Source: Pyrenophora tritici-repentis (lineage: Eukaryota; Ascomycota; Dothideomycetes; Pleosporales; Pleosporaceae). From it: a DNA stretch of 64,000 bases. Within the stretch, counting starts at the first letter, position 1. Each line of letters starts with the position of its first letter. The notes beneath the pieces are model-generated. The model was not told where the DNA came from. It ran no database searches and saw only the letters and a list, made by a program, of their open reading frames with translations. Location of the stretch: assembly GCF_003171515.1 (NCBI RefSeq), contig NC_089391.1, forward strand, positions 4,898,001 to 4,962,000, read 5' to 3'. Position numbers and translations under genes: made by a program. This document shows positions 20,137 through 30,800 of this stretch, piece after piece.

Positions 20137-22867
20137 CAGTGATCGGAATGGTCTGGTCTGACTTGGTCTTGGTCTGGTCTAGACCGCCAAGACTTGGTCT
20201 GGTCTGGCGATTTTTTGAGACCGTGGTCGGACCGGTCTAGATGATCGGACCGGTCCGGCTATAAATAGGTCCACGTGACTAGATCTTAGACTAATCTAGC
20301 CAGAAAATTTAGCACAATATGAGTCATTAAGATCAAGGTAAGTCTTCTACTTACATAGAACAATCAAGTCCTTAACAACCTACTTATATACTATTGTTAT
20401 GGAGCCTTCAACACCAACCTCACCGTCCCCATCGAATATTATAAGACTAGATTTAACGTCTCTTACTCCATCTCCTATCCCCACGTCATCACCCACCCCT
20501 ATACTATCACCCACTCCTATTCAATATCACGAATCTCCAGATGAGTTCGTGCAGGGCGGTATCACGTACGTGAAACGTGCAATAATTGCAAGGAAGGATT
20601 TCCGTCAAGGTACATCACACATCTGGAAGTACGGACTCCAATACATTCGAGATAGCGATAAGAAAGAGGTGTATTACTGCCATGAGTGCAGGGTTGGGAA
20701 GAGCAAGCAAGAGTTGTTTGTCATCAATGGCACTTCTAGGATCCGGAATCACCTGGAACAGAAGCACCAGATTGATCCCCAGAGTGGCATCAAGCGAAAG
20801 GGTTCTGTACGGAAGTCTATAATCGACCAGCAAAAGGATGGGGCTGCTTCCAGCATCTTTTTCTGGAAGGAGTCAGTAGAGAAGTTTAAAGAGCTTCTAA
20901 TTCGTTGGATTGTGTACTGCCATATCGCCTTCTTTCAATTAGAGAACCAGTACTTTCGTGAACTACTCCTCTTTTTAAATCCGGCACTACTCAACCACCT
21001 CCCGAAGGCTGCGAAGACTATCCGAAGCTGGGTAATGAATGCATTCATATCGAAGAAGCAACAGCTTAGGGAGGACCTACACCATTCACGGAGTAGGATC
21101 TCTATCTCCTTTGATCTCTGGACTTCACCAAACCCTTACGCTATCCTAGGCGTCGTCGCTATGTGGATTGATACTACCGGCATGCGACGTGTTACCGCTT
21201 TAGGTATGCGACGTATATACGGCGAACATACTGGAGAGAATCTTGGATCGGTGGTCCTTGAATTGCTGGAAGAATACGACATTAGCGGAGATCAGATTGG
21301 ATACTTTATGCTGGATAATGCCTCGGCAAATGATACCGCTGTTGAGTTTATACTCAAGGATCTCTGCCCATGGATGAAGTCAAAACAACGTCGTCATCGC
21401 CGGCTGCGTTGCTTGGGCCATGTCATCAACCTCTGTTGCCAGGCGTTCCTTATGGGGCGAAACTGTGAGAAGTATCTTGCGAAGCTGGAGAAGCATCATC
21501 AACGTGGCGACTATACGAAGGTGGAAGAGCTCTGGAAGAAGTTCGGATGTTTGGGTCGTCTTCACAACCTGGTGCGATACATCAGGCTTACTCCACAACG
21601 GCGTGAGGAGTTTGCTACAATTATTATCGGCGGAGATCTTTCGCAATTCGACGGGCTTGAGCTTATCCAGAACAACTCGACCCGCTGGAACTCATGGTTT
21701 TATTCGATTACACGTGCATTAAATGTTCGAGAACGTTTAGAGCTCTTCTCGGCTCGTCATGTACCTGGAAAGGGCTCCGTAGGGATCGCGAACTTTAAGC
21801 TTGATGGACAGCACTGGTTTGAGCTTGAAAAGATTGAACTCGCTCTCAAAGACTTCTATGCTGCAACTTTGCTTTCTGAAGGTAAGAAGACGTCACTTGC
21901 GGACTGGTTTTCAACTTTGGACTGCCTTCTCCGGGAGATAAGCGAGACGAAGGATCACTACCACGACATCCACACTGAGGACGATAACAACTTTACATGG
22001 AAGTACCTTCAAGGCTGCGCTGATGCTGCTTGGTTAAAGTGCGTTGAGTACTATAACAATCAGCAGCTGAATTGGCAAAATCGATTCCCTGAAGATACTG
22101 ACCTTCCACCGGCATATTATGCGGCTCAAATCCTTGATCCATATCGCAAGTGGGGATGGTTCAGGCAAGAGTGGGTTCTTCATGGCGACGAAGAGAAGAA
22201 GAGGTGGTTTGAAAACGCACAATTAGCGGTGAAGCATCTCTGGGAGACAGAGTATAAGGGAAGGTACCCTGTCGAGATGCTGCCACCACCAGCCAGGAAG
22301 GAGAGAGATCCTGACCCAGCATTTGATCGCCAGCGGGAACATAAGCGCATTCGAATAGACGCTCCAGTTTCTACAACTGATTTGTATGAACAATACATCT
22401 CTACTGACCGGCTTCATAACGAAGAGGCAGGTTGCAATGAGGCTATTGCGTACTGGCTATCTCGCTACGACTCCCAACGAGATCTCGCTCGCTTCGCTCT
22501 AGACATGTTTGCGATCTCGCCTATGTCGGATGAATGCGAACGTCTTTTTAGTAGCGCGAAGCTTACTATCGTCGATCGCCGTGGTAGGCTGAAGGCAGAT
22601 ATTATAGAAGCGTGCGAGTGTCTCCGGGCCTGGTATGGAAAGCCCCAAGCTGAGGGGAACAGCGATATCGAGGATAGTGAGAACGAAGACGACTAGATTG
22701 ACAGTCAGTAGTAAAACACATTTCCTCGGCTTCCTTCTTTGCTTCAGCCTCATTCTTGGCGGTCTTGTTGGTCGGACCGGTCTGGTCGGACCGGTCCTTA
22801 TGTAAGCACCTGGTCTGGTCTGGTCTGTACCCTCAGACCAGACCAGACCAGACCATTCCGATCACTG
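20137..22867 (+). mobile_element. hAT-2, intact 2.7-kb element
   Basis: Perfect TIRs start CAGTGATCGGAATGGTCTGG and are flanked by an exact 8-bp duplication GCCTCTCG (20129-20136 and 22868-22875). GGTCTGGTCTG subterminal repeats occur at both ends. It contains one intact transposase gene. Confidence 0.95.
20399..22696 (+). CDS. hAT-2 transposase, intact (765 aa)
   Basis: An uninterrupted frame from the ATG at 20399. A Pro/Ser/Thr-rich N-terminus precedes a BED zinc finger (YYCHECRVGK ... RIRNHLEQKH). The RNase H-fold catalytic core follows: Asp in SFDLWTSPNPYA, the second Asp in FMLDNASANDTA, the C-x2-H in RCLGHVINL, STRWNSW, a long helical insertion, then the catalytic Glu in DECERLFSSAK with the dimerisation domain to the end (ACECLRAWYG). 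All hAT hallmarks are present and there are no stops or RIP-like changes, so it looks competent. It acts in the nucleus on its own TIRs and gives 8-bp duplications, as seen at its ends. The C-terminus is acidic. A TATAAATAG sequence at 20260-20268 could be its promoter. Confidence 0.93.
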   Translation: MEPSTPTSPSPSNIIRLDLTSLTPSPIPTSSPTPILSPTPIQYHESPDEFVQGGITYVKRAIIARKDFRQGTSHIWKYGLQYIRDSDKKEVYYCHECRVGKSKQELFVINGTSRIRNHLEQKHQIDPQSGIKRKGSVRKSIIDQQKDGAASSIFFWKESVEKFKELLIRWIVYCHIAFFQLENQYFRELLLFLNPALLNHLPKAAKTIRSWVMNAFISKKQQLREDLHHSRSRISISFDLWTSPNPYAILGVVAMWIDTTGMRRVTALGMRRIYGEHTGENLGSVVLELLEEYDISGDQIGYFMLDNASANDTAVEFILKDLCPWMKSKQRRHRRLRCLGHVINLCCQAFLMGRNCEKYLAKLEKHHQRGDYTKVEELWKKFGCLGRLHNLVRYIRLTPQRREEFATIIIGGDLSQFDGLELIQNNSTRWNSWFYSITRALNVRERLELFSARHVPGKGSVGIANFKLDGQHWFELEKIELALKDFYAATLLSEGKKTSLADWFSTLDCLLREISETKDHYHDIHTEDDNNFTWKYLQGCADAAWLKCVEYYNNQQLNWQNRFPEDTDLPPAYYAAQILDPYRKWGWFRQEWVLHGDEEKKRWFENAQLAVKHLWETEYKGRYPVEMLPPPARKERDPDPAFDRQREHKRIRIDAPVSTTDLYEQYISTDRLHNEEAGCNEAIAYWLSRYDSQRDLARFALDMFAISPMSDECERLFSSAKLTIVDRRGRLKADIIEACECLRAWYGKPQAEGNSDIEDSENEDD

Positions 22868-25450
22868 GCCTCTCGGTCATTGTTGCGGCTAAGTATAGCA
22901 ATAATTGCCTCGTCTATGTTGTTGCTACTCGGCGCAGTTGTATACCGCTGGCGTGCTCGTTGAGGTTTGTATGCCGCCCAAAGCTGTTGGAACGACGCGT
23001 TGGCACTAGTAAGCCAATCAGCTTTGTCTGCCCACGCCACATCGCAGTAGTTCTTGTAGTACGGGTGTAGGCAAACAGCGGCGTAGTAAGCGGGCGAGTC
23101 GTCGAGCTTGTTGTAGTAGTCGTTGGCTTTGCTCCACGCGGCGCGGAGGTTGACGTTGAGGTGATCCTCTGGAGCCTCGGCATGAGCGTTGAAGTCGACG
23201 TGCTCGAACGGGCGCGCCCGGGCCTCAAGCTTGCTGAGTACGTACTCAAAAACGGGTATAACCTCATAGATTGCGCCGTATTTGCCATCCTTAGAGCGTC
23301 CCTCGAGGCGTTTTGTGGCGTACTTGAGCGGCTCTAAGCAGTCCTGGTACTCTGCAATCACCGCCCAGTCAGCAGCTCGGAGCCCAGTTGATCTCATCCA
23401 GTTTGGGGCGTCGGGCCGCTTATTATTCCGCTGCGCAGCGTGCGCATCTTCAAGGATAACCCTATTGATATGATGCTCAGCGTACAAGTTATACGCGGCT
23501 TGAAGCTTGGTAGCGCGCTCAAAAGCAGCATAGTATGAGTTCCAGCGAGTGACGACAGGCTTGACTGGCTCGAGTACTTTGAGACGCCCTTCAGCAGGCA
23601 GGTTGTTGTTGGCAAGGCGCTGGTAGCCACGAAAAAGCTCGTACTGTTGCGGCGTTTTGATATAGTTGATGACGTCAACTAGCACTCCAATAGGGCCATC
23701 TTTCCGCCACTCTCGCATATACTGCTCCTCGGTATTGTACTGCTCTTGAGTGTTGCCGTAGGCGTCTTTGTTGGTGCCAAATATAATAGCCTGGCCGATG
23801 AGGTTAAGCGTGTGACAACTGCAGCGGAGGCGCCGGTGAGCGGACTCAAATTCGTACTCGCGCGCGAGCGCGGCGATCGCAGTGTCGTTGTTGGTAGCGT
23901 TGTCGAGTACAAAATAGCCTAATCGGTCGCTTGTTATTCCGTATGCTGAGAGCGTCGTCGAGATAGCTTTGGCAATAGCCTCACCGGTGTGGGCGCCAGC
24001 GAGCTCAGGCAGATCGATTGGTAAGTCTCGTATTATTCCAGCTGCGTCGGCAAAGTGAGCGACTACTCCAAAGAAGCCACGTTTACCACCCTTTGTTGTC
24101 CAGCCATCAAAGCTTACGTGTATTTTGCTTACTGAGCCTGACAGGGTGTCGATAACTTGCGGTCGTATAGACCGGAACAACCTCATCACAAAGGTAGAAA
24201 CGCTGGTATTACTTACCCACAACGCTGCCTCTGCCTCTGGGTTGGCAAATCTCATCATCTCTCTAAAATCAGGCGTCGTAAGTTCGCTGAGCGGGTGGTT
24301 TCGGTTAACAAGCCACATGACAGTGGCTGTTCGAAAGCCCTCTACGTCGAAGTTTCCAAACGCGTTAGCAGTGTTTTGTTGTACGTCTAAACCAGCGTCA
24401 AAAGCTTGCCGCAACGACAGCTGGCCTCGAGCTCTCTGCGCTAACTTTGGGCCATCTTTCGTAAGGTTGTGGCCAGGCTTTGGTTGGCTGAGATGGGTGG
24501 CTGCTGAGGTTGTAGCCTGAGTAATGTTAAACAAACCACCACGGCCAGCGTCGATAGTTTTGTGTACATGGCAGTACTTGCACACAAACCAGATTCGAGA
24601 TGTAGCATGGCGCTCAACAACGCGGTAGCCATACTGAAAGATCCAACTTTTTGGGCGCTTAGAACGCGCCAATGGCTTGATAAAATCAGGTAAACGTGCC
24701 CAGTCAATGCCGTCAAAGTTCTCAACTAGTGCGCTGTTTGTCTCATCCTGACCACCCTCTCCAGCCTCAGTTGTAGCCACCGTGCCAGCTCGGCTGCCCT
24801 CGGTGGGCGCGACAATCTCAGCCTCCGCCTGCGACTCTAAGAACTGCAACTCGAAGGTAGGTATTGGCGGCGAGGCGTTAGCCTGGCTTGCGGCAGCTAG
24901 GGTTTTGCGAGGTGATCGACGCTGAGGTCTAGGCTTAGATGCAGGCTTAGATGCAGGCTCAGGTGAAGCCTCAGGAGTTGAGGCGACGTTGTTGGTGGCA
25001 GCGGCTACTTTCGTACGTTTGCTCCGAGCAGAAGTTTGTGGTAGGCGACGTTTGGCCATATTGGGGGTATCAGGGCAGTATAAATCACTGGAAAACGCGT
25101 TGCTATAGGGGATACTGCATTGCGATAGGCTTCTAGACAGGCGTACGTCGAGATTGGAGCAATGCGCTAGACTAAGGCTAACGTTATTTGATAGCCGCTT
25201 AGCCTGTTTGGGACTCAACCGAGGCAACTGCAACACTTCAAAACCATCGCGACATCTACCGTACAGCAGTTTTAGCACCCTCATCACAGTAACGCTAAAA
25301 CAACCAAGTAAACCAAGTAAGCCAAGCAAGCAAAGTATCTTGACTTGACTTGCTTGCTTAGCTGCCCAGCTCTTACTTGACTTGCTTGCTTGGTTTAAAC
25401 CAAGCAAGTCAAGCAAGTAATCCAAGTCAACTTGCTTTTTGGAAAGTCTG

Positions 25451-26266
25451 ATTATTGATGGCCATAAGAGCCACCAATCTCTAGAGTTCCAGGAGCTCTG
25501 CAAGGAGAACAATATCCATACGCTCTGTATGCCTCCTCACTCATCTCACCTACTCCAGCCACTTGATGTTGGCTGCTTCTCGCCATTGAAGCGCGCGTAC
25601 AGCCGTGAGGTGGAGAGCCTCATGCGCAACCACATCAACCACATCACTAAGCTAGAGTTTCTGCCAGCATTCAAGATAGCGTTTGATAGAGCATTCACAC
25701 CAGCCAACATCTGCTCAGCCTTCCGCGGCGCAGGCCTTGTTCCTTTACAACCAGAGGCTGTTCTATCAAAGGTAGATGTACAGCTGCGTACACCTACTCC
25801 TCCAGCAGCTCTACCAGAGGCTCCCTGGGTAGCTCAAACGCCGAGCAACGCGCGTGAGCTTGAGGCTCAGTCAAGCCTCATACGTGAGCGCGTGCGCCAG
25901 CACAAGAGCTCATCACCAGCTTCAATTATTATAGCAATTGACCAGCTAAAGAAAGGCGCTGAGGTGATGATGCTCTCTTCTGAGCTAATGCGGGATCGGA
26001 TCTCTAGTCTTGAGAAAGCCAACAGCGCAGCGTCAGCGCGTAGGCGGCGCTCTAAAAAGCATATACAGAAGCATGGAGTACTTACAAAAGGAGCTGGAGA
26101 GGATATACTGGCTCAAAATGAGGCTGACCAGCAGATTGCTCATGAAGAGCGTCAAGGAGGAGCACGATCAGGCGTCAGCCAGCGGGCTCAAAGGCGCTGC
26201 ACCAGGTGCAAGGAGACTGGGCACAACTCACGCACATGCAACACTAATACTATTAATATAGAGTAA
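25451..26266 (+). pseudogene. pogo-type transposase, C-terminal half with CCHC zinc knuckle
   Basis: The 5' half is missing; the frame starts at the hAT-1 terminus with LIIDGHKSHQ (second catalytic Asp), followed by MPPHSSHLLQPLDVGCFSPL (third Asp). It then runs through a helical region with RERVRQHK and ends in a basic segment and a canonical CX2CX4HX4C zinc knuckle (CTRCKETGHNSRTC) before the stop at 26266. The rest was lost where hAT-1 now lies. It belongs to a different pogo lineage from the element at 13194. Confidence 0.85.
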
Positions 26267-26437
26267 TCTACTGTATTACTATCTAGCAATAATATTATCG
26301 CGTTGTTGAGATGTATCGCTTTGAAGTTGCAAAAGTTGGTGGGGTGGGCCGCTCGCTTGCGTGGGCCGCTCGCTTGCCAACCATGTTATAGCTCTCTTAA
26401 ATAGTAGTGCTAATTAGAGCAACAGCAGCGCTACCCT

Positions 26438-26842
26438 TGTCAGATATTCACTCTCATCTGGAATACTGATGAAATAGGTAATAATGGTGATGATGTTGAT
26501 GATTGATTGTGTGTTGGTTCTGTCTACGGTTGTGGGCACACCTGGGGGGTGCCAAGCCTTCCTGTGATCCGATTGGCTCTCACAGATGCCAGGTCGCGCT
26601 AGTCTAACCCAGCGTCTGTACGCTCTCATCTTCAACAGTGCTATTATCTGACAAGAGCGTACAGACGCTGGGTCAGACTAGCGCGACCCGGCATCTATAA
26701 GAGCCAATCGGATCACAGGAAGGCTTGGCACCCCCCAGGTGTGCCCACAACCGTAGACAGAACCGAAACACAATCAATCATCAATATCATCACCATTTTT
26801 ACCTATTTCATCAGTATTCCAGACGAGAGTGAATATCTGACA
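26438..26842. repeat. Foldback repeat, 405 bp, with TGTCAGATATTC ends
   Basis: About 189-bp arms (26438-26626 and 26654-26842) are inverted copies around a 27-bp centre. The outer ends are TGTCAGATATTC and GAATATCTGACA. Arms differ at several sites, many of them A/G or C/T. It could be two LTR-like repeats in head-to-head orientation. The same structure recurs at 53110-53514. Confidence 0.7.
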
Positions 26843-27361
26843 AGAGGAGATTCTAGAATAGATATAACCTAGTTGTCAGATTAGATGAGATATTGCACAA
26901 AAGTGATGGATGTTCATGATTGATTGTATTGTTCTCTGTTCTAAGGTGCGCGCTGAGAGTTTTGTTCTGCTAAGACGCTAACCCATTATTAGCTAGCGGT
27001 GTCGGCACTTTCGGCTCGACACGCCTGCTATCTGACACACCCCCTCAGCTTGGAAGGCATATTGCAAGCTGCATAAACTGGTTGATCGATCCTACATAAT
27101 GAGGCCTTCCAGTTGCTCTTGCACCTCCTTAAGCTCAATCTCTCTGAGCGGGGCTTCTTCGCGCTCGACGAGTCCCAGTTGATCAAGGAACCTGGCCCAT
27201 TTATTGGCTGGCAGTGGCTTTGTGAACCCGTCTGCGATCATGTTGTCAGACGGCACATACTCTACCTTGATCACCTTTCGGGTAACCTCTTGTCGTAGCC
27301 AGTGATTGTGTATATCAACGTGCCGAAGTTTTGTTTGAAGTTTGGCTACGTCCTCTGTGAC

Positions 27362-27523
27362 CACAGTCCGCAACAATCAATTAAGTGGGTCCTAGAAGGT
27401 TCAGATTGGATTGATTGATTACCGCTTTAAGCCTAGTAGTTACCTATAGGAGTTTAAGCCCTACCTAGATAGGTAAGTGGGTCTAGGAGAGTGACCGGAT
27501 TGAATTGATTGTTGCGGAGTCTA
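27362..27523 (+). mobile_element. MITE family A (162 bp), copy 1, in Copia RNase H
   Basis: Starts CACAGTCCGCAACAATC, ends GATTGTTGCGGAGTCTA, with an 8-bp duplication TCTGTGAC on both sides (27354-27361, 27524-27531). Internally near-palindromic and non-coding. The 8-bp duplication and TIR mark it as a hAT-type MITE. Confidence 0.9.
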
Positions 27524-27758
27524 TCTGTGACTAGTCGGATGGTCTGTTGGTTGTCGCATTTGATTGTGATTGTTGGATCGCTCAGAGTTACCCGAAGCTC
27601 CCTCAGCAGTCGCGACGTGAATATGGCCTCCTTGGCCACCTGGGAAAGAGCAAGTAATTCTGCTTCCGTGGTTGAAGTAGTAACGGTATCCTGCTTGCTT
27701 GCTCTCCAGGAGATGAGGCCGCCAAACAGCTTAATGGCGTAGCCTTGTGAGCTCTTCC

Positions 27759-27886
27759 CAGACTCCGCAACAATCAATCGATCGACATGATTGATTCCTA
27801 TATAGGTTAAAGAGTTACTTTATTAGGCAGCCTTTAACCTAGATAGGAATCAATCATGCCGATCCGATTGATTGTTGCGGAGTCTG
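27759..27886 (+). mobile_element. MITE family B (128 bp), copy 1, in Copia RNase H
   Basis: Perfect TIR CAGACTCCGCAACAATCAAT, exact 8-bp duplication GCTCTTCC (27751-27758, 27887-27894), strongly palindromic interior. Confidence 0.92.
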
Positions 27887-30800
27887 GCTCTTCCTGTCCA
27901 GGGTGTTGTCTGCAAATGATGCGTCACTTGCTACTTGAAGACCTTCACCTGTGCCTAGCTCCAGAGCTAGGTTCATTGTCTTTCTTAGGTAGAGTAGTAC
28001 GCGGTCCGCTGCCTCTTGATGTTCTATGCTTGGATTGACTAGGAACCGAGCGAGGCGCGATGTTGCGAAGGCGATGTCGGGTCTTGTGGTGACTGCTGCG
28101 AACAGCAGAGATCCAATCTTGCGTTGGTACTTGCTGACTTCAGCTGGTGCTGCGAGTCCTTTTCGTGGTCGGAGTTCGATGCCTGACATTGGCGTATCAT
28201 GCCTTACATTTTGGTGGTTGATGAGTTGACTGATTTTGTCGACGTATGCAGCTTGAGATAGCTGTATGGTCTTCTGCTTGCGATTGCGCATGACCTCTAC
28301 GCCGAGAAACCACTGTAAGTCGTCTCCTCCCGTACAAGCGTATTTTTCTTGGATCCGGTTTATGGCCTTCATTGCCTCTGATTCTTGCTTTGAATGGTAC
28401 GCAACGATGATATCGTCCACATAGAAGAAGATGATAACTCCGTCCTTGATCATGCAGCATGGCTCCTGTGGTATTTGTTGAAACCCTATCGAAGCAAGAG
28501 TTGCGGTGAATTCTTTCTGCCACAGTGATGGTGAGATCCGGAGCCCGTAGAGTGCCTTTTGCACTTTGAGTAGAGTGCCAGGCTTCTGATATCCTTTTGG
28601 CATCCTCATGTATATTTCTCTGTCGATTGCAGCATGCACAAAAGCATTAGTGACGTCGTATTGCTTCAGCTCAAGATCGTATTTGGCGGCGATTGCCATG
28701 AGCATTCTGAATGAGCGTCCTGCCAATGTTGCTGCATATGTGTCTTGGGAGGTTATGTTGCGTTGTTGATCTCCCCTTACCACCAATCTTGCATACAGTC
28801 TAGAATCTGGTGCCCTGCTCGTTTGACTGGTGATGCTTGGACCTCAGTCCATGACTTCATTTGTTGGTGACTCTGAAGGTGTGTCTTTTCTGCTTCCTTG
28901 AACATTTCGTATAGTGGATGGTCTTCTAGCTTTGAGTATGCTGTTGGGAGTGGCGGTAGCTGGTTGCGATGGGGCTTGATTCCCTTGGATAGCAGTCTCT
29001 TCACCTGAGCCTTATCGATTGGCTTTCCTTCGTGTTGACCAATGTGTCCTGATTCGGTGCCGGCCATGAATGCGGCTGCCCATGGACTGGTCATTGATGT
29101 TGATTGGTTGGACATGTTCGTCATATCCTCGTTGTTCACCTCTCCTTGAACTAGCAAGGCCACAGGTGGAGGAGTTGGTGGCGGGGTTAGATATGCCTCT
29201 ACCACCTTCCTTCCTTGGTGGTATCTGGTTTTCTGAGTGCGCGGGCTCTCTTCCTGCGTCGTATCGTCCTCGTAGAACGTCTCGGTTTCTGGTTGTTGGC
29301 TCTGAGTACCTGGGAGTTCGACTGTTCTCACCCAAGTTGCGATTTCCTCTAGGGTGTTGTGCATGAGATTGTCCATCAGGTCCTCAGTCTTGCCGTTGAA
29401 GATTGTGTCTTCGTCAAACACTACGTCGCGAGTGCCGATTACCTTTGCCATGGATGGGATCCATATGCGGTAAATGTTCGTTGACTGGTATCCCACTAGG
29501 TATCCAATCCAGGCCTTCGGATCTAGTCTCTGTAGCCTGGACTTTCCTCTGTGGGTGTCGTCTGTCATTGCGAAAGCCTTACACCCATATGCTTTTAGGT
29601 GAGCTTGATTTGGTTTTCGAGGTCCGGTGACTATGCCGTTGATGGCAGCTGCGCGTGTAAAGAATATTTCGTATGGTGTCTTCCAATTGTTTGGGTAATT
29701 TGGCGTTCGATTGTATAGGTATACCGCCGCTCTGGTAGTTTCTGGCCAGAGTTCCCATGGAAGGTTTGCATCCAGTCGAATTGCGCGTGCCTTTTCTTTT
29801 ATAACACCCCCTGAGCGCTCGGCTCCTCCGTTTTGAGCTTGAGTATCTGGAGCGGAGGGCTCGAGTTTGATTGATAGGGACGTGCACCATTTTTCGACCT
29901 CTTGTTTGACGGTAACGATCTCGTTGTCAGTCTCGATGACTTTGACTGTGATGTTGAATTGTTTCTTCATGAACTGGACGAAGAGGCCTAGGAGGCGAAT
30001 GATTGAGCGAGCCGGTCTGTTGTCCTTGAAGTAGAAGTCCCATGTGTATCGGGACCGTCGGCAAGTGACCAGCATTTGGCTCTTCTCCTTGGTGAAACTG
30101 CCGTCCTCATACTCATGGAAGTCGATGGCTACCCTTTCACCTGGCCCTTCGTCGTTCAGTCTGGGCGTCCTGCGTATTTGTCGTTTCGATTTTGACCTGC
30201 CGCAGGCGTCACACTCCACGGTAGTGATGCCCTTGATCCTCACCCCCTCAGATTGCTGCACGAGGTGCTCGATCGCGGACGGCCCGGGATGTCCGAGTCG
30301 TTTGTGCCATAATATGGCAGTAGCCTTTTGTGGTGATCGTTTGGCTCGATTCATACGCACATGAAAGGCTGAAGTTGATGTAGTAGGTGGCTCGATAACC
30401 CATTGCCCATAGTGTTCCGATAAGGTGGCAATGGTTGAACCATCCCATCGTCGTAGGCTTGTCGGGTCTTCTCGATTGTCCCACCATATACCTTGTCTTC
30501 GGAGCAGCCTGAATGATACGAGGCTGCAGAGGAAGTCTGGGCACCAGGCAACATTGCTCAGGTGTAGAATTTGTTTGCCCTGAGCCCTCTCTGCCGTCAC
30601 CTTGACTGCTCCGTATCCTTGTATCCAAACCCTTGAGTTGCCAGCCCAAATGTAATCTCCCATCGCAGGCGGGCGTACCTCTTCGAGCCTTGAGAGGTTG
30701 TTGCAGATGTGCGTCGTCGAGCCAGAATCCAGGATGAATGCATCCTTTAATGGGTATCCTTGATTGCTCGCATTGAATGCCGCTTTCATCATGCCCTCGT

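Larger units (their letters stand above)
19756..25059 (-). pseudogene. hAT-1 transposase split by hAT-2
   Basis: The N-terminal part (25059-22868) has a basic Ser/Pro-rich lead, a BED-like zinc finger (FVCKYCHVHK), the catalytic block VSFDGWTTKGGKRG, VLDNATNND, RCSCHTLNL and VTRWNSYY. The C-terminal part (20128-19756) has the hAT dimerisation region with the catalytic Glu in SSDCERLFSE. hAT-2 sits between. The reading frame on both sides is continuous once the insert and one copy of its 8-bp duplication are ignored, giving about 854 aa with no other lesion. It is broken only by the insertion. Confidence 0.85.
19580..25450 (-). mobile_element. hAT-1, interrupted by hAT-2
   Basis: Ends are inverted copies of CAGACTTTCCAA(C/A)AAGCAAGT, with many ACTTGACTTGCTTG subterminal motifs at both ends (about 19590-19740 and 25290-25440). 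Without the inserted hAT-2 and its duplication it is about 3.1 kb. The 8-bp flanks do not match (GCAATCGT left, ATTATTGA right): the left lies in a Tc1 gene and the right in a pogo gene. Confidence 0.8.
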
